From the NCBI GenBank assembly GCA_037179335.1, contig JAKZHN010000035.1, forward strand, positions 1-64,000: a DNA stretch of 64,000 bases, written 5' to 3'. Source of the stretch: Cyclaneusma minus (lineage: Eukaryota; Ascomycota; Leotiomycetes; Marthamycetales; Marthamycetaceae). A program made the translations under genes and the position numbers. The notes below the pieces were generated by a model that ran no database searches, was not told where the DNA came from, and saw only the letters and a program-made list of their open reading frames with translations. Numbering within the stretch: the stretch's first letter is position 1; the number at the start of each line of letters is the position of its first letter. Of this stretch, positions 9,694 to 21,448 are shown in pieces.

Positions 9694-11566
9694 ATGTCGC
9701 CGATAAAGCATGTCGTTATAGTCGGCGCTGGCGCTGCTGGAATGGTTAGTTCTGCCATCGGGGTTGCACTGAGACAAAATAAGATGCTAACCTGCTTTCA
9801 GTCATGTGCTGCAACTCTGGCACAACATCCGGAAAAATACAAGGTTACCATACTTGAGCGCATGCCTGTAACCGGAGGACAAGCGACGTCCATCTCACTT
9901 GATAAAGAGAAATTTGGCACGGATTGGATGAATGACGGCGTCCAAGGAGGCTCTCCTGTAATACTTCCCTCGTTCCCACCTCCCACTGTCCTGCCCATTT
10001 CACAGGAACAGAATTTCCTAACAAACCCCCATAGATATTCAAACACACATTCAACTTCTTCCGCAAATACGGCCACTCCCCCCACGAAGTAAACCTCCAA
10101 GTATCATTCGGCAAAGGCCCTTCATCCTTCTGGACGAACGTCTTTCTCTCCCCCCTTCTCGCCACCTACTCCGCCGACATCAAAAAATTCGGCCGCGTCC
10201 TCAAGATCATAAAATGGACTCTCCCAATCCTCGGCCTCCTCCCCATCAAGGCCATGCTCAAGCTCTTCTTCTTTAGCAAAGGCTTCGGCGACAAAATGGT
10301 CTATCCCCTGATTGCGCTTTTCCTCGGAACTGGAAATCAGACTGCCAACGTCTCGTGTGCAATCCTAGAACGCCTATTCAATGATCCGGATATGAAGCTC
10401 TGGGATTATGATCCTGAGACGTTGCTGCCGAACTTGCCAACAATGGTTACGTTCCCCAAATTGTATGATTTTTATGAAGATTGGCGGAATGACCTTGAAG
10501 CGAAGGGTGTAACCATCCGTCTTGAAACTGACGTGACCGAGATTGTTTCACGCTCAAGCGAAGGCGTCGTTCTCAAAACCCGCCTCTTCGATTCAGAAGC
10601 CCATGACAGGACCGGGGAACACCTAGGCGATTCCGTGACCGAAACCTACGACTCCCTCGTACTGTGTGTTCTAGCTGACGACGCTCTCAAAATCCTCGGA
10701 CAGTCTGCCACAGTGCGTGAGAAGTTCGTTCTCGGCGGCGCCAAGTTTTACGACGACATCACTGTTACGCACAGCGACAGCGCTTACTTCAACAAACACT
10801 ACGAAACCGCTTTCGACCCGAAACTCTGCGCTGACGCCAAATCCCCGAAGCAAGAATCGCAGATTGCGTTTGCGAAGGGCGAAGAGCGTATTGATCAGGG
10901 TGACGAAAGGGCGGGATACAGACCGATGTATTTCACAAAGAGCTATGAGCGGGATCCGAAGAAGATCGAAATGTCGTTCGATTGCACGAACTATCAGCAT
11001 CAGTTTCGCATCGATCCTACGACAAATGGGAAGAGAGATGTTGGAAAGGCTGGAAAGGCTGGAAACGTACAAGAGCATGTGTTTCAGAGTATCTTCTTGG
11101 ACAAGGAAAACAAGGAGTTGTGGACGATGGATGAGATTGACGAGGAGAAGGTGATCGAGAAGAAGTGGTGGCATCAGTTGGGGCATCGCTGGCAGCATTA
11201 TGTGAGGGTGGTGCCGGCAATGATGTTCATAAACAACAGAAACAACACTCTCTTCGCCGGCTCGTGGACTTTGGTCGTAAGTGTAGCTTCTCCACCTTTC
11301 CCTCCCCCTTTTACGCTCCTGCTCCCCGTGAATATACACTTTGGAAGTGAACGAGTTGATGCTGACGACGAGGGATTTCTCAACAGAATATGCATGAATT
11401 GGCTTGCGTCAGTGGCATTGCAGCGGCGTATAGACTGGGCGCCGATTATGTCAAGTTTGACGACTTTGCGGAGGATTTCTTTGCCAAATATCTGTTGCTT
11501 TCGCATGGCGTGAGATATAAGAAAGAGGAGAAAAATCGGAAACACGACCGGCATAAGCGTCACTGA
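9694..11566 (+). CDS. FAD-dependent oxidoreductase (amine oxidase/phytoene-desaturase-like)
   Basis: Four exons (9694-9744, 9802-9957, 10035-11276, 11387-11566) give 542 aa. The N-terminus 'KHVVIVGAGAAGM' is a dinucleotide-binding GxGxxG fold, followed by 'VTILERMPVTGGQATSI', which binds the FAD ribose (acidic Glu then Arg). The C-terminus 'NMHELACVSGIAAAYRLGA' is the second FAD contact typical of NAD_binding_8/amine-oxidase enzymes. All introns are GT..AG (57, 77 and 110 bp) and the first has a GCTAAC branch site. The substrate cannot be told from sequence. A short hydrophobic stretch in exon 3 suggests membrane contact. There are no pathway neighbours. Confidence 0.85.
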
Positions 11567-12099
11567 GCAACTTTGGCACGTCAAGTCTGGTGTTCCGGCT
11601 TTGCTGTTTGAGCCTCGAGGCTGTTACTCGGTGAAATGGACTTGAGCGTTGAGCCGGAGGGGAAGGAACCGTGGGAGTTTGAAGCAAATACACCAGCCAC
11701 ATGCATATCCGTTCTCGAAACTCTAGAATATATTAGTCAGCCTTGGGCCTGAATTTCATCAGATAGAGAGACATCCGGCTGTTTTCCCCTCCATTTTTCT
11801 TTTGCCTTTGTCCGTCTTTTAGAGTGTTAAGAGGGCGAGAGTTGTGAGGGTGAGTGAGACAAGTGCCGTGAAGTTGATACAAATACACACTAGCGACCTA
11901 CCTATGACACAGTGCACGAGAAAATTCGATGACACAGTTTTCGTGTTTTCGTACTGCACGACTCTACTCCACTTCCGCCGCGACATTCTCCGGGTTCCAT
12001 GTCGTTCCTTACTGGCATGCTTCCAACTACAGACTCTCAAATCTCCTCAGACACCTCTGGCCTAAGAACACCAAATCCACGACCAGAAAGACCGCCATC

Positions 12100-12611
12100 A
12101 TGGCCACCGTTCAGCAGAGACTGCTGTTGATAAGTACCCAGACCCACCCATCAATATAGCTAACTTGTTCTCTTCATAGCGACCGAAACCCTTTTCAGCT
12201 CCGTTCCTTCGCAAGGCCCGTGACGGCGAAAGTTCCAAAGGATCAGATGTACTACCCGAGCTGGAGAGGACCCTCCAAGTTGCCATGGACGACCTCAGGT
12301 TTCTACTAGCGAACATCCACGGTGATTGCTGGATTGGTTCAACAATGTTTCGCTCGCATGAAAGAAATTCGGTTTTGGATCGACCGGGAAGGGTTGAAGA
12401 TGATGAGATAGGAGTACCAGGCACTCCGCCAATGGTCTTGGATGTGCGGATAAGGTGCAGGGGGGCCATGAGGCACTCTGCGGAGTCTGGTCTCAGTCTC
12501 AGATCGACCAAAGAGGGCCTGTCTCAATTCCTCATCCAGCCACCACAGATCAGTAACATGTGCTATCGACATGCTGTACCTCACGGCGTTACTCCTTGTG
12601 CAGCCGAGTGA
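12100..12611 (+). CDS. Hypothetical small gene overlapping the MTO1 3' end
   Basis: A good start context (catcATGgcc, 12100) is followed by a very canonical intron end: a GCTAAC branch, a pyrimidine tract and CATAG ending at 12179. From 12180 a frame stays open to a stop at 12611. The donor is unclear: GTTCAG at 12109 keeps that frame, while GTTGAT or GTACCC give peptides of about 50 or 25 aa. The last 31 bp overlap the MTO1 stop on the other strand. No family is recognised. Confidence 0.35.
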
Positions 12612-14824
12612 GCGTCCCTTGAATAAACCATCTCATCATACGCAGCAGCTTTACTAGCCGCCTTACTCGCAGAGCGAATATGAGCCAACAGCCTCAAACA
12701 ACCCGACGGCGTCAATCCCTCAATCCGTCTCGCCTGACCTATCGATTCCGGCCTCGTCGCTTTGAGCTGCGTCTTCTCATGCATCGACAAACCATGAATT
12801 TTATCATAATCAAGATCCAGCGGTAATCTCAAGCTCTCGTCTTTCTGAAAGACCCGAATAGTAGAAGCTTGCTGTTCGACGTACGGCGCATAGACGGCTT
12901 CAATCGCAACTCTGTTTCGGATACGGGAATCGTACTTTGTGATCTCGGGGACTTCGTGGATCAGCATGTCCATTGTGACGTTCGATACGCGGAGAAGATC
13001 GAAAGCGGTTCGAGGGCTGCTGTTGTTGGCAATGTTGAAGCCTGCTTTGATCCAATTTGGTGCGCTGGCGGTTTTCCCTTTCAGGGCGAGCGTAAGAACT
13101 TCCATTTGGCTTTGCTCGTCGCGAAAATGTGACCAGCGGTCGTCATTCACGACTCGGTGCGTTCGTCCGATTTGGGTGAGTCGTAGGTCGGCATTGTCTG
13201 CTCTGGTGCTCATGCGGAATTCACTTCTGGAAGTGAACATCCGGTAGGGCTCGGAAACACCTTTAGTGATAAGATCATCAATCATAATGCCAATGTAGCC
13301 ATCGCTTCGAGAAAGAACCATGGGCTCCAGGTTCTGAGATGCAAGTCCTGCATTGATACCAGCAACAATGCCTTGTGCTGCAGCCTCTTCATAGCCCGTT
13401 GTGCCGTTGATCTGGCCTGCCAAGAACAAACCTTTGATCGCTTTGGTTTCTAGTGTTGATTTCAGACTTCGAGGATCAACATAGTCATACTCTACTCCGT
13501 AACCAGGCTGCGTCATATCAGCGTTCTCCAGACCCGGGATAGTTTTCAAGACCTGCTCCTGTGCCTCAGCCGGTATGGTCATGGAAATGCCATTTGGATA
13601 GATCACATCGCTGTCGAAACCCTCAGGCTCAAGCCAGACTATATGCTTGTCCTTCTCGGCAAATCTCATGACTTTGGACTCCAAAGATGGACAGTATCTT
13701 GGTCCATTCACGGTTTCCCGAATGTGGACAGTCTTGTCCAAGTTCGCGCGAACAATGGCATGAGATGCCTCATTGGTGTTGGTAGCGTAGCAGAGCAACT
13801 GATCCTGGACGGTGACAGCTGTATTCATGTAGCTAAACGGAGAAGGCGGGTTATCTCCAGGCTGTGGTTCGAGCCTAGAGAAGTCGATGGAATTCTTTGC
13901 TATGCGCGGAGGAGTACCGGTTTTGAGTCGTCCCAAGGAGAAACCCGCATCTTTCAGAGACTTGCTGAGCCCGAATGTAGCTGCCTCTCCCATTCGACCC
14001 GAGGGAAAGACGTCAAGTCCAATATGTATTTCGCCGCCGAGAAAGGTACCGGTGGTTATCACCACATTGTTCGTCGGTATGACTTCGCCCGTCTCCAATC
14101 TGACCCCTGAAATTCTGCCATTGGGGGATTCTGAATCAAGCCCGTCCCGATTCACGACAATATCGGCAACACTGCCACAGAGTATAGACAAGTTGGGGTA
14201 ATTCGTAAGTTCCTCGCGCATATGTTTTTTGTAAAGTTTCCGATCGATTTGAGCACGCGGTCCCTATGCGCCAGTCAGCAGTCCGTTTCAAGTACAGGCC
14301 AAAAGCTGAAGCACTCACCCAAACAGCAGGGCCCTTCTTGCGGTTCAGCACCCTGAACTGAACACCAGCTTTGTCTATAATTCGACCGGCCACTCCATCT
14401 AGAGCATCAATCTCTCGCAACATGGTGCCCTTTCCAATGCCACCGAAACTGGGATTGCAAGAGCACACGCCGAGATTGTCCAGCTTGGGAGTAACGAGAA
14501 CAGTTCGCGCGCCGGATCTGGCAGCGCCAGCACATGCTTCAGCGCCGGCGTGGCCACCGCCAATGACAACGACATCGTAGGGTCTGCGCGAGTCTGGTTA
14601 GTAAGCGTGGCTCGAGGGAAGTCGAAGATGATAACGGACTTGATGGTGGACTCGGTGGTGGCGAAATGCCTGCTCGAAGGCTTTATCGAGAATTTCAGAG
14701 ATCTGCCATGTGAAATCGGCCTCAAGAAAGGCGATCTGCCTCTCACAACGCACGTTATTGGCATGGCTGGTGGTGAAGTAGTGGCAGACAGCGTCGCGGA
14801 TTTCGTGTCTTGAGAAATTTCCAA
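12581..14824 (-). CDS. MTO1: Mitochondrial tRNA uridine modification protein MTO1 (GidA/MnmG)
   Basis: Three exons (14824-14640, 14583-14319, 14263-12581) give 710 aa. With MSS1/GTPBP3, MTO1 makes the 5-carboxymethylaminomethyl group on wobble uridine of mitochondrial tRNAs. Seen: an Arg/Ser-rich N-terminal targeting region ending 'SSRHFATT', the FAD motif 'DVVVIGGGHAGAEA', 'CSCNPSFGGIGKG', 'GTFLGGEIHIG', 'LKTGTPPRI', the 'GLFLAGQINGTTGYEEAAAQG' region and the C-terminal helical domain ('RPESIGQARRIEGL') that binds the partner and tRNA. Intron 1 uses a GTCCGT donor with a CTTACTAACC branch; intron 2 uses GTGAGT. Both are about 55 bp. The start is the first in-frame ATG; a Met 20 codons later is an alternative. 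Confidence 0.95.
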
Positions 14825-15634
14825 AATCCGGCGTCACTTTTGGGCCGTGCGCAAGCTTGCCAAGCCATAGATCCACTCTTCGTAAGGCTGAGCTGCACGG
14901 GAGATCTTTCCCCGATCTAGGTAGCGGTATATAAAGTGTCAGTGGTGAGAATATATCAGCTGTAATGGCTCTCTAATGGAAGAAGGTTCCCTTAACTCAA
15001 TTCCTGCACACAAGACTTTCGCTTAACAGCGTCCTGCTTATGGTGCCCAGTTCGAACGCGGTGGTGGTCATCAACTCCTTTGGGTAACCAAGGATTGCTT
15101 GTTTGGCCCTAAGCAATAGGGATGATTCTTCAGGGGGGTTTCACCCAGCAAAGACATATCTACCATGGCGTGGCGTGATTGGATTACATCGTAAAGTGGG
15201 TTGTGTGTGGGAGATGGGATTGGGGGCGATCAACTTCCTTTTTTTTTTTTGAACTTTCTTGCTTTATGAAGGAAAGCGAAGTTCTCCTCCTTCCAGAGAA
15301 GTTGGAAGGCCGCCCGAAGACATACATACATACACACAGTTGACACCTCTATTAGACTTGTGGCTACTTGACCAGTTACCGTGAGATACTTGACCAGTTA
15401 CCGTGAGATTATCCACGTATTCATGCATATATAAGGCACATACTATGCATGACAACGTCCACACCGAGAAGTTGGCCAGGGCTCTTCAGTAAAAGTGTCT
15501 TGGTCATTCATGTATATATGAATACAAGCTTGACTTCGAGTAACTGTCCCACCAGACAGAACCATCCCGCAAGCCATCACGCCATCGCTCAGTAATCCGC
15601 AGAAGCAGGCCCTCAAATAACTGCAGACTCGTTT
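14825..15634. other. Intergenic with 22-bp tandem duplication
   Basis: This is the upstream region of MTO1 and the 3' side of VPS45. A T-run of about 13 lies at 15238-15250. No coding evidence is seen; several palindromic tatata/tgcata motifs lie at 15420-15530. Confidence 0.55.
15366..15409. repeat. Two exact 22-bp tandem copies
   Basis: The unit beginning ACTTGACCAGTTACC occurs twice back to back, 15366-15387 and 15388-15409, with no mismatch. It is probably a recent slippage duplication in a 3' flank. Confidence 0.9.
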
Positions 15635-17463
15635 CTACCTGAGTCCAGCTTCTTTCCGTAGCCTCCCAGCAGCCGTAGTCGGCGGTGGTTCTGGCCACGA
15701 TGCTACAGCATCTTCCATCTCTTCCAAAAACGTCGAGCTATTGTGCACACATGTTCCACCAAGAACCACCCGAATGCCAGGCGACGATGCATTGACCTGT
15801 GCAATCATCTTGGCCTCCTCATATGTAGCACCTCCTATGATAAAGACGACAATATCCTGTGGCTTGTCCCTAGTCGATCCTCCGCCCTCGACGAACGGGT
15901 ATTGCTGTTCCCTGAGCCTCCCCTTGATCAAGTTCTGCAGCGTCAGCTCGAGCCGAGGAGAATGTTGAGTATACACGTTTTCGACCCCTTTCAGCCCTTT
16001 GAACCGGTCGCGTGCTCCTGAGAATATGCCGGCGGATTCGAACATGTCTGAGATGCCACCGCCTGACTGCTGCTGTTGTAGGGAGGAGTGGTAGATGAGT
16101 AGTTTCGCTATGAGATCCACACGGCGCTGCGGGATGTCGCCAGCTGCACCGAGAAGATCAACCAGTAAGGGGAGAGCATTGGATGGATGTTTCTGGTATC
16201 GCAACGAATATAGTGCTACGAGCCGCAGTTTGCTATCTGCAGAAACTGCTGGGTGTTGAATGAGTCGTTGCACATTCTACTGGCCATCAGCTATGATATG
16301 ATGCGACAAGAAACCCGACTTACCTTGAGATCGCTGGCGTGGTTGTCGTTGCAAGCCAAGCTCTGCTCGATCTCGCTGACTTCCAGCAGATTCTCCTGTT
16401 CGACTCTGCGACTCAGCTCGCCCACAATAGTGACATGCTTGCTGACGTTTCCAGACAACTTCCGAAACTCGGGGTAGTCTTCGATGAAGCGCTTCATGTC
16501 TTCAATGGTCTCGAGATTCGAGCTGCTTTTCGTCTTCGATTGATACTGTTCGACGTATTCTTTAATGTTGCTTCCCAGGTCTCCAAAATTCTGGTACATG
16601 TTCTTCTTGAAGAAGGGGTCTTGGTCTTGCGTCAGAACAACCTCCTTCAGCTCCGGTCTTATGTCTGGGAGATCGCTGAGATCAACACGTCCGTTTTGTA
16701 TGCCAAGTATCTCATGTACCATGGCCTGGTAAGTCCATTGTGTCAACAATGGGGTGATGGGGTCATCTCTTCGGTCCAGAATCAACAGAATCGGCGGTGT
16801 GTCCACTTTGCGAAAATCAAACAATTGGTCTTCCTGGGTGATGCTGTATCGAACCTCCTTGGCTAGCTTCAGAGCTAATAAGCTGCTCTTTTCGTACCGG
16901 ATCAGGGGCCTCTTCTTCAGAGACAGTAGCAAGCCAATGATTCCTTCTGTTGTGCGCTGGAGTGCATCTGTGTTCCAGGTATCTGGATTTCCACTCCATA
17001 TTCGTTGTCTTGGGAGACGGAGGTCGAGAGAAAACAGATCGGGGTTGATGACAATGTAATCGGCGAAATGTTCCTGCACAACCTTGACCACCTCATGATC
17101 ATCCGCCTCGGCCAATCTCTCGAGCGAAGACTTCTTGACGACATTGCTGAAATAGACATTGTACTCTCCGTACTTGGGATCGCGGAATTCGTCAATGAGA
17201 AACTGGATGGAATCGGGCGACGGCCTCACGAAACACAAGCAGCGCAGATGGCGCATCTTCTCCCGGTTCTGATTGTCGAGGCGGTCGATCAGGTAGACCT
17301 CGTGGTTGAGGAGGGCGGACTGGGTGATGGCGGTGGAGACTATGGACACCGTCTCGCTGTCCAGCAAGAGGATCTTCATCTTGGCGGAAGATGCGCCAGT
17401 TGCGCTGTCCCCGGCAGACACCATCTTGGAGATGTAGCCGGAGACGGCTTGGACGACGTCCAT
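15635..17463 (-). CDS. VPS45: Vacuolar sorting SM protein Vps45
   Basis: Two exons (17463-16324 and 16276-15635) with a 47-bp GT..AG intron give 593 aa, normal for the Sec1/Munc18 family. Vps45 clasps the syntaxin Tlg2 and controls SNARE assembly for Golgi-to-endosome traffic. Family signatures are 'KILLLDSETVSIVSTA', 'IDRLDNQNREKMRHL', 'FLILDRRDDP'-type 'ILLILDRRDDPITPLL', 'QWTYQAMVHE' and the C-terminal 'IVVFIIGGATYEEA'. The start is the Met before 'DVVQAVSGYISKM', in line with fungal orthologues. It diverges from ALE1 across a 496-bp shared upstream region. Confidence 0.95.
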
Positions 17464-17959
17464 GGTGGAGACAGTTGCTTGCCAGCTAGGATTCGATAGC
17501 TGTCATGGCCATTCAGGGAGCTCGCGGTGATGCAACGTCGTGCTTGATCTTGGTACGCAGGGCTGATAGGAGCTAGGCCATGGTATTTCGAGAAAATAGG
17601 CGGTTGAAGTCGTAGGGGGTTCCCAAGTGCAGCTTTCGTTTTTTTTTTAGGTGTTTGTATATAGAAGTGTCTTGTATCCGACTGAGCTCCAGTCCCTAGG
17701 TATGTTGAAGTTGGAGAGCTCTCGGTGACCCTCATGCGCGGCAGATCGACGGGTCGGCATTCTCCGCGCCGAGCTCGAACCACACCCTCTGACCAAACTT
17801 CTAGAAGTTAGGTTTGTTGAAAGTCCACCAAAGCTTGTGATAGCTCTCCCACCAAAGTGGCCTGCCTAAAAACATCCCACCAAGAATTTTGTGATCCATC
17901 GATGGAAACACAATAGATGAACACGCCACAACCACTGAGTGTCGTGCAAAAACTCCAAA
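17464..17959. promoter_or_regulatory. Shared VPS45/ALE1 divergent promoter
   Basis: This 496-bp spacer separates two divergent starts and must hold both promoters. It contains a T-run of 10 near 17640. No clear TATA box is seen. Confidence 0.6.
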
Positions 17960-19798
17960 ATGATTCCGTACATCAGTCTACGTGAGAGTCCCAGCTATCC
18001 CTACATTATTGAAGCTATTCTGACGTCAGTCCAGCTTTTGAGTATGTCGGGGAGCTCTTGGATGCTCCACCAGACGAGCGTGAGTGCACCCCGTATGCAA
18101 AATCCACCATAAATCCACTGACATCGCATCAGTCAAGCTCGTCTTCAGTTTCCTCCTCTCCTACCCGCTCGCAGGTATCCTAAAGCGCATTCCAGACGAA
18201 AAGCCGGCCTGGAAGAACATTTTCAATATTATTGTCTCCACCTTCTTCCTCGTTGGCCTTTTCGATCTATGGGGCGGCGCTCGAACCCTGTTCATCAGCT
18301 CAGCTGCCGCCTATCTCATCGCCTCCTACGTCCAGGGACCGTTCATGCCATGGATCGGCTTCGTCTTCCTCATGGGACATTTGTCCATCCACCAACTAGC
18401 CCGCCAATTTGCAAACGCCCCGACTGCAGTCGATGTTACAGGAGCTCAAATGGTCCTGGTCATGAAGCTCACTGCTTTCTGTTGGAACGTGGCAGATGGC
18501 CGTTTGCCTGAGAGTGAACTATCGGACTTGCAGAAAGAACGTGCTATCAGAGAGCTGCCAAGTCTCTTGGACTATGCCGGCTATGTCATGTTCTTCCCCT
18601 CGTTCTTTGCGGGTCCAGCATTCGATTATGTGGAATACAAGAGGTGGATCGAGACCACCATGTTCGAGGTCCCAGCAGGCATCGATCCTTCGAAACGAGC
18701 ACCAACCAGAAAGAAGCGAAAGATCCCTCGGAGCTTGACGCCTGCTGCTTGGAAGGCTGCTGGCGGTCTCGGCTGGATTCTGTTGTTTCTGAAAATGTCG
18801 GTCTGGTACTATCCCGAGCTTTTGACCGGAGACGAGTACATGGAATACAACTTCTTCCGCCGAGTTTATTTCCTCCATATGCTCGGCTTCACGACCCGTC
18901 TTAAGTACTATGGAGTCTGGGCTCTCACCGAAGGCGCCTGTATTCTTTCTGGACTGGGATACAAAGGCATTGATCCTGCAACAGGCAAAGTCTCATGGGA
19001 TCGACTGAAAAATGTCAGTCCTTGGGGCGTCGAGTCGGCTCAAAACACCCGTGCCTATCTGGGAAGCTGGAATATGAACACAAACAACTGGCTGCGAAAT
19101 TACATGTATTTGCGTGTAACGCCGAAAGGCAAGAAGCCTGGCTTCCGAGCAAGCATGGCCACATTTGTAACCAGCGCTTTCTGGCACGGCTTTTATCCCG
19201 GTTACTATCTGACCTTCGTTCTGGCAAGCTTCATCCAGACTGTGGCGAAGAGTGAGTCCTTACCTCGACCCATTGTGTCTCAACCCCTTTTGCTTTTCTT
19301 TCACACTTACTAACCGCATCAGACACCCGTCGACTCATCCGACCCTTCTTCCTCGATCCAGTCACCGCCAAGCCGACACCATACAAGATTTACTACGACA
19401 TCTTCTCATACCTAGTCACCCAACTCGCCTTTTCCTTCTGCACCGCTCCCTTCATTCTCCTAGCCCTATCCGACTCCATCCTAGTCTGGTCACGACTCTA
19501 CTTCTACGTCGTCATTGGCACCTTTTCAGCCACAGTCTTCTTCGCATCCCCAGCAAAAGCCATCGTCAAGCAGAAACTCGAGGCGCGAGCAAAGGCAGCC
19601 GGTCGTGCGGAACTCCATAAATCAGACAGCGCAACGAGTCTGCAAGAGCCGTTGCAAGGCTTGCCGCCTGATCCCCAGGCAGATTTCAAGGAGGCAGTCG
19701 AGGATATGAAGAGGGAGTTGGAGGCTAGGCAGAAGCAGGGGTTTAGGAGATCGGAAACTGTACCGGTTTCCGAGAAGGATAAGGCGAAGTTTATGTGA
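17960..19798 (+). CDS. ALE1: MBOAT lysophospholipid acyltransferase (ALE1/LPT1 type)
   Basis: Four exons (17960-17981, 18035-18079, 18133-19251, 19323-19798) give 553 aa. The enzyme reacylates lysophospholipids with acyl-CoA in the ER membrane. The two tiny first exons, 22 and 45 nt, restore the conserved start 'MIPYISLPFEYVGELLDAPP'. MBOAT hallmarks are the Asn in 'SWNMNTNNWLRNYMYLR' and the catalytic His in 'TSAFWHGFYPGYYLTF'. Many hydrophobic segments are visible, and the tail is Lys/Glu-rich and hydrophilic. All introns are GT..AG (53, 53, 71 bp). Confidence 0.93.
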
Positions 19799-20118
19799 GA
19801 TGGTGGAGTGCTGGACTCGGACGGGTTGGCTCTAGCGGCGGCGTTTTACTTATTGTTTAATGTTGAAGTTACGTATTGCAGCTTCTAAGCAGGTAGAATT
19901 AGAATGATACCAGTTGCAGTGGAAGACGAAATTACACGATCTGCCTCTTGCATGGTTCTGGTAGACAAACGTCAGAAATCTAAGAATTTCCGGCCTTTCC
20001 AAGGCCCTCGAAAAAGCCTTCAGAAAAAAGAAATACGCGACGCAGGCAAAACTATGGTACAGACGCCCCAGCACTACCCGTCTTAGGAGCTGCGACACTT
20101 CTATTTTCTTTCTGCTTT
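19799..20118. other. Intergenic, no supported gene
   Basis: The 3' flank of the acyltransferase. No coding or structural signal is seen up to the tRNA-like element. Confidence 0.5.
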
Positions 20119-20206
20119 CCCAGTAAATCGGATCAAACCTGGGCACTTAGCTCTTCAGACAAGGACACATACACCGAAGTGCAGTAACCATTGCGCTAAA
20201 GAGCCC
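20119..20206 (-). other. tRNA-like relic with A-box and B-box
   Basis: On the minus strand 'TTTAGCGCAATGGTTAC' matches a Pol III A-box and tRNA D-arm, and 'GGTTTGATCC' about 50 nt on matches a B-box. The acceptor ends do not pair and the T-loop is too long, so this is not a working tRNA. It could be a tRNA pseudogene or the head of a decayed SINE. Confidence 0.4.
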
Positions 20207-20428
20207 ATAACCGCTTATGATAATACAGTTGGATATTCGGCTGTTGACCCACGGCCCAACCCCTTTTGCAGCTAAGCCAGAAGCTCCCTCCAGCGACGGT
20301 GGTCCTGAAAATTTCATACAGAGCCACTCTGCCCCAGTGGATGACCTGTCTGGTATGGCACAAAGCAAGACAAATCATCTTGGAATAAATGGAACGGGTC
20401 ATGTTCAAGCACAAGCGAGACAAGCGTT

Positions 20429-21214
20429 CTATTTCTTTTCGTTCGAGGGAGTGGGAAGCTCAGGCTCGACGTACTCGGCCTCATACTGCTCCCACATGGC
20501 TCTGTCTCGAGCCTTTCTCTGCCACTCAAGTCTCCTCTGTTGCTGGATGCCGAACATTCTCTGTTCGCCACTCACGGACGCACCGAAGACCATGACTGAC
20601 ATCTGTAGGTATCTTGAGGAATTTGTTAGCGAAAGTGACTGAGATGAGAAGGACTTGGTGGGATGGGGAAGGCAGAGAGTGGGAGGAGCTTACACTTTGA
20701 ATTGGACGGTGAGGTTGCGGTACACGGGACTCATTGCTTGGCCGGCGATGCCGAGGACGAGACCTACGGCTCCCCACTGGTTGATGGTTTATATCAGCTT
20801 TTGTATCTGAAAATCGGAGGAGTGAAATCTGAAGCCAGGGATTCTAAGAAACGTAAAAGGGGCTCATGATGGACCATGGACATCTTTCTGCAATCCGTCT
20901 ACAGGTGGAATGTTTGAAAACCCAACAATTCCGAGCCCAGACTTAATGTCATGATAAAGAACAATTCGCCGATTTGAACAGCAAAGAAAGAACTTGGTGT
21001 CTGAAGCAAAAACAACCGTTGTGAGCATCGCCAAGGAGGCATCCGGGAATAACCTCCAAAGTCCAGCGACGTCACGACTCACGACAACACTCGAAGCAAC
21101 GAGAGAAAGCGAAAGAATACGCACTTTTACAGCGCCGACCAGCGCTCCCCTCCCAGCATCCCACATTGCAGCATTGACGTCCTCGTCGTTCAAATTGCCA
21201 TGAAGCCGCGTCAT
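20429..21214 (-). CDS. Small membrane protein, possibly mitochondrial (HIG1/Rcf-like layout)
   Basis: Assembled from three short exons (21214-21125, 20776-20696, 20602-20429) with in-frame GT..AG junctions; the product is 114 aa. It runs: an acidic start 'LNDEDVNAAMWDAGRGALVG', a first hydrophobic helix 'WGAVGLVLGIAGQAM', a 'YRNLTVQFK' turn, a second helix 'MSVMVFGASVSG', then a charged Arg/Glu-rich tail ending 'PTPSNEKK'. The two-helix hairpin followed by a basic cytosol- or matrix-facing tail resembles Rcf2/HIG1-type respiratory supercomplex proteins, but I cannot name the family firmly. Intron 1 is long (348 bp). The divergent neighbour at 21449 also has a mitochondrial presequence. Confidence 0.75.
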
Positions 21215-21448
21215 GTTGTTGACGTTCACATGCTCTTCCCCCAACTCTCGTATGTCTCGTTGTCCCTAAAGCCAGCTTTGTATGACGCCGGCTCCCACCG
21301 GGCCGTACGGCTTTGGGTTCAATGTTACTTTACGCCTCGGCCTTATGTTCCCCACAATTTTGAAGACCCCTCCGTCAAACAGCTGCCCATCTTCCACTCT
21401 ACATAATACCTGACTGTGTTGACGGAAGAAGCTTCAAGACACGACTGA
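21215..21448. promoter_or_regulatory. Compact bidirectional promoter (234 bp)
   Basis: Only 234 bp separate the divergent ATGs at 21214 and 21449. No TATA box is obvious. Both products look mitochondrial, so coregulation is plausible, but that is inference. Confidence 0.55.

Noticed and set aside
10671..11339. 222-codon minus-strand frame over the FAD oxidoreductase
   Set aside because: Antisense shadow of exon 3 and its intron; no domain.
17005..17499. 164-codon plus-strand frame over VPS45
   Set aside because: Lies antisense to a well-conserved coding exon, has no motif and reflects codon bias of the real gene.
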